Part shown: positions 13,227-13,280 of the stretch, piece after piece
Position numbering within the stretch: position 1 is the stretch's first letter
Layout of the letters: the number at the start of each line of letters is the position of its first letter
NCBI GenBank assembly: GCA_937874965.1
Contig: CALNCD010000121.1
Span: forward strand, 1 to 13,280
Reading direction: 5' to 3'
Origin: an uncultured Erysipelotrichaceae bacterium
GTDB lineage: Bacteria > Bacillota_I > Bacilli_A > Erysipelotrichales > Erysipelotrichaceae
DNA length: 13,280 nucleotides
Made by a program: the position numbers and the translations under genes
Notes under the pieces: generated by a model
What the model was told of the DNA's origin: nothing
The model's input: the letters and a program-made list of their open reading frames with translations, nothing else
The model's database searches: none

Positions 13227-13280
13227 TGAACTGACCCCAAAATCTTGGACGGTCTAATGAATGGGTAAACTTAAGGATTG
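13227..13280. mobile_element. Probable terminal repeat of an IS3-family element, cut by the window end
   Basis: TGAACTGACCCCAAAATCTT starts at 13227 and continues TGGACGG. This resembles terminal inverted repeats of IS3-family (IS150-group) elements of Bacillota, which start TGAACTG-(C/A)-CCC and continue AA(A)-TTGGAC. Some 34 nt further in, ATG 13261 opens a short frame MGKLKD to the edge, which could be the start of a transposase orfA. No transposase motif is visible in so few bases and the other end is out of view, so this is tentative. Confidence 0.45.

Noticed and set aside
13007..13234. Plus-strand frame overlapping the end of feoB
   Set aside because: It is an out-of-frame shadow of feoB without ribosome binding site or domain.
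1..13280. CRISPR array, tRNA or rRNA genes, defence or phage genes
   Set aside because: No regularly spaced repeats, no cloverleaf or rRNA sequence and no such gene families were seen on either strand.

Overview
The window looks like a chromosomal stretch of a low-to-moderate GC Bacillota (Firmicutes) bacterium. The evidence is two tRNA-sensing T-box leaders, strong AAGGAGG-type ribosome binding sites, near-consensus sigma-A promoters, Gram-positive style lipoprotein solute-binding proteins, and Feo and iron-sulfur serine-dehydratase-like genes that suit an anaerobic or facultative lifestyle. The genus cannot be fixed from sequence alone. Two themes dominate: iron uptake at both ends and sulfur amino acid (Met/Cys) metabolism in the middle.

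Left end, 1-2815. On the minus strand lies a siderophore ABC transporter: a petrobactin/CeuE/YclQ-type binding lipoprotein (248-1249) followed by the start of a FecCD permease that runs off the window. Its promoter (1488-1517) has a 20-bp palindrome over the expected transcription start and an approximately 230-nt leader. Divergent from it is a TetR-family regulator with a palindrome inside its own promoter, translationally coupled to an unrecognised six-helix membrane protein. A hairpin terminator at 2856-2887 separates these from the next unit.

Middle, 2905-8481. A three-gene polar amino acid ABC transporter (binding lipoprotein, permease, ATPase) is read on the minus strand from a leader that has every hallmark of a methionine-specific T-box (specifier AUG, T-box UGGU matching the A discriminator). 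Divergent from it are an M20-family amidohydrolase and, overlapping by 8 nt, a fused beta-alpha protein of the iron-sulfur L-serine dehydratase family whose N-terminal Ser-Ser-His-Thr-like motif is altered. The amidohydrolase ribosome binding site lies in a perfect 8-bp hairpin.

Right-centre, 8482-10738. A cysteine-specific T-box (specifier UGC, T-box UGGA matching the U discriminator of tRNA-Cys) precedes mccB (cystathionine lyase) and mccA (cystathionine beta-synthase type), the reverse transsulfuration pair. mccA is broken: after FIP it hits a stop, and the normal C-terminal tail resumes in another frame, so roughly 60 residues have been deleted. Conversion of homocysteine to cystathionine by this gene is therefore probably lost here.

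Right end, 10739-13280. feoA and feoB (ferrous iron uptake) overlap by ATGA. Their promoter carries a TTAG-N6-CTAA operator over the start site. The same core and geometry occur at the siderophore promoter about 9 kb away, which suggests a common metal-dependent regulator. Immediately after feoB is a sequence resembling the terminal repeat of an IS3-family element, cut off by the window end.
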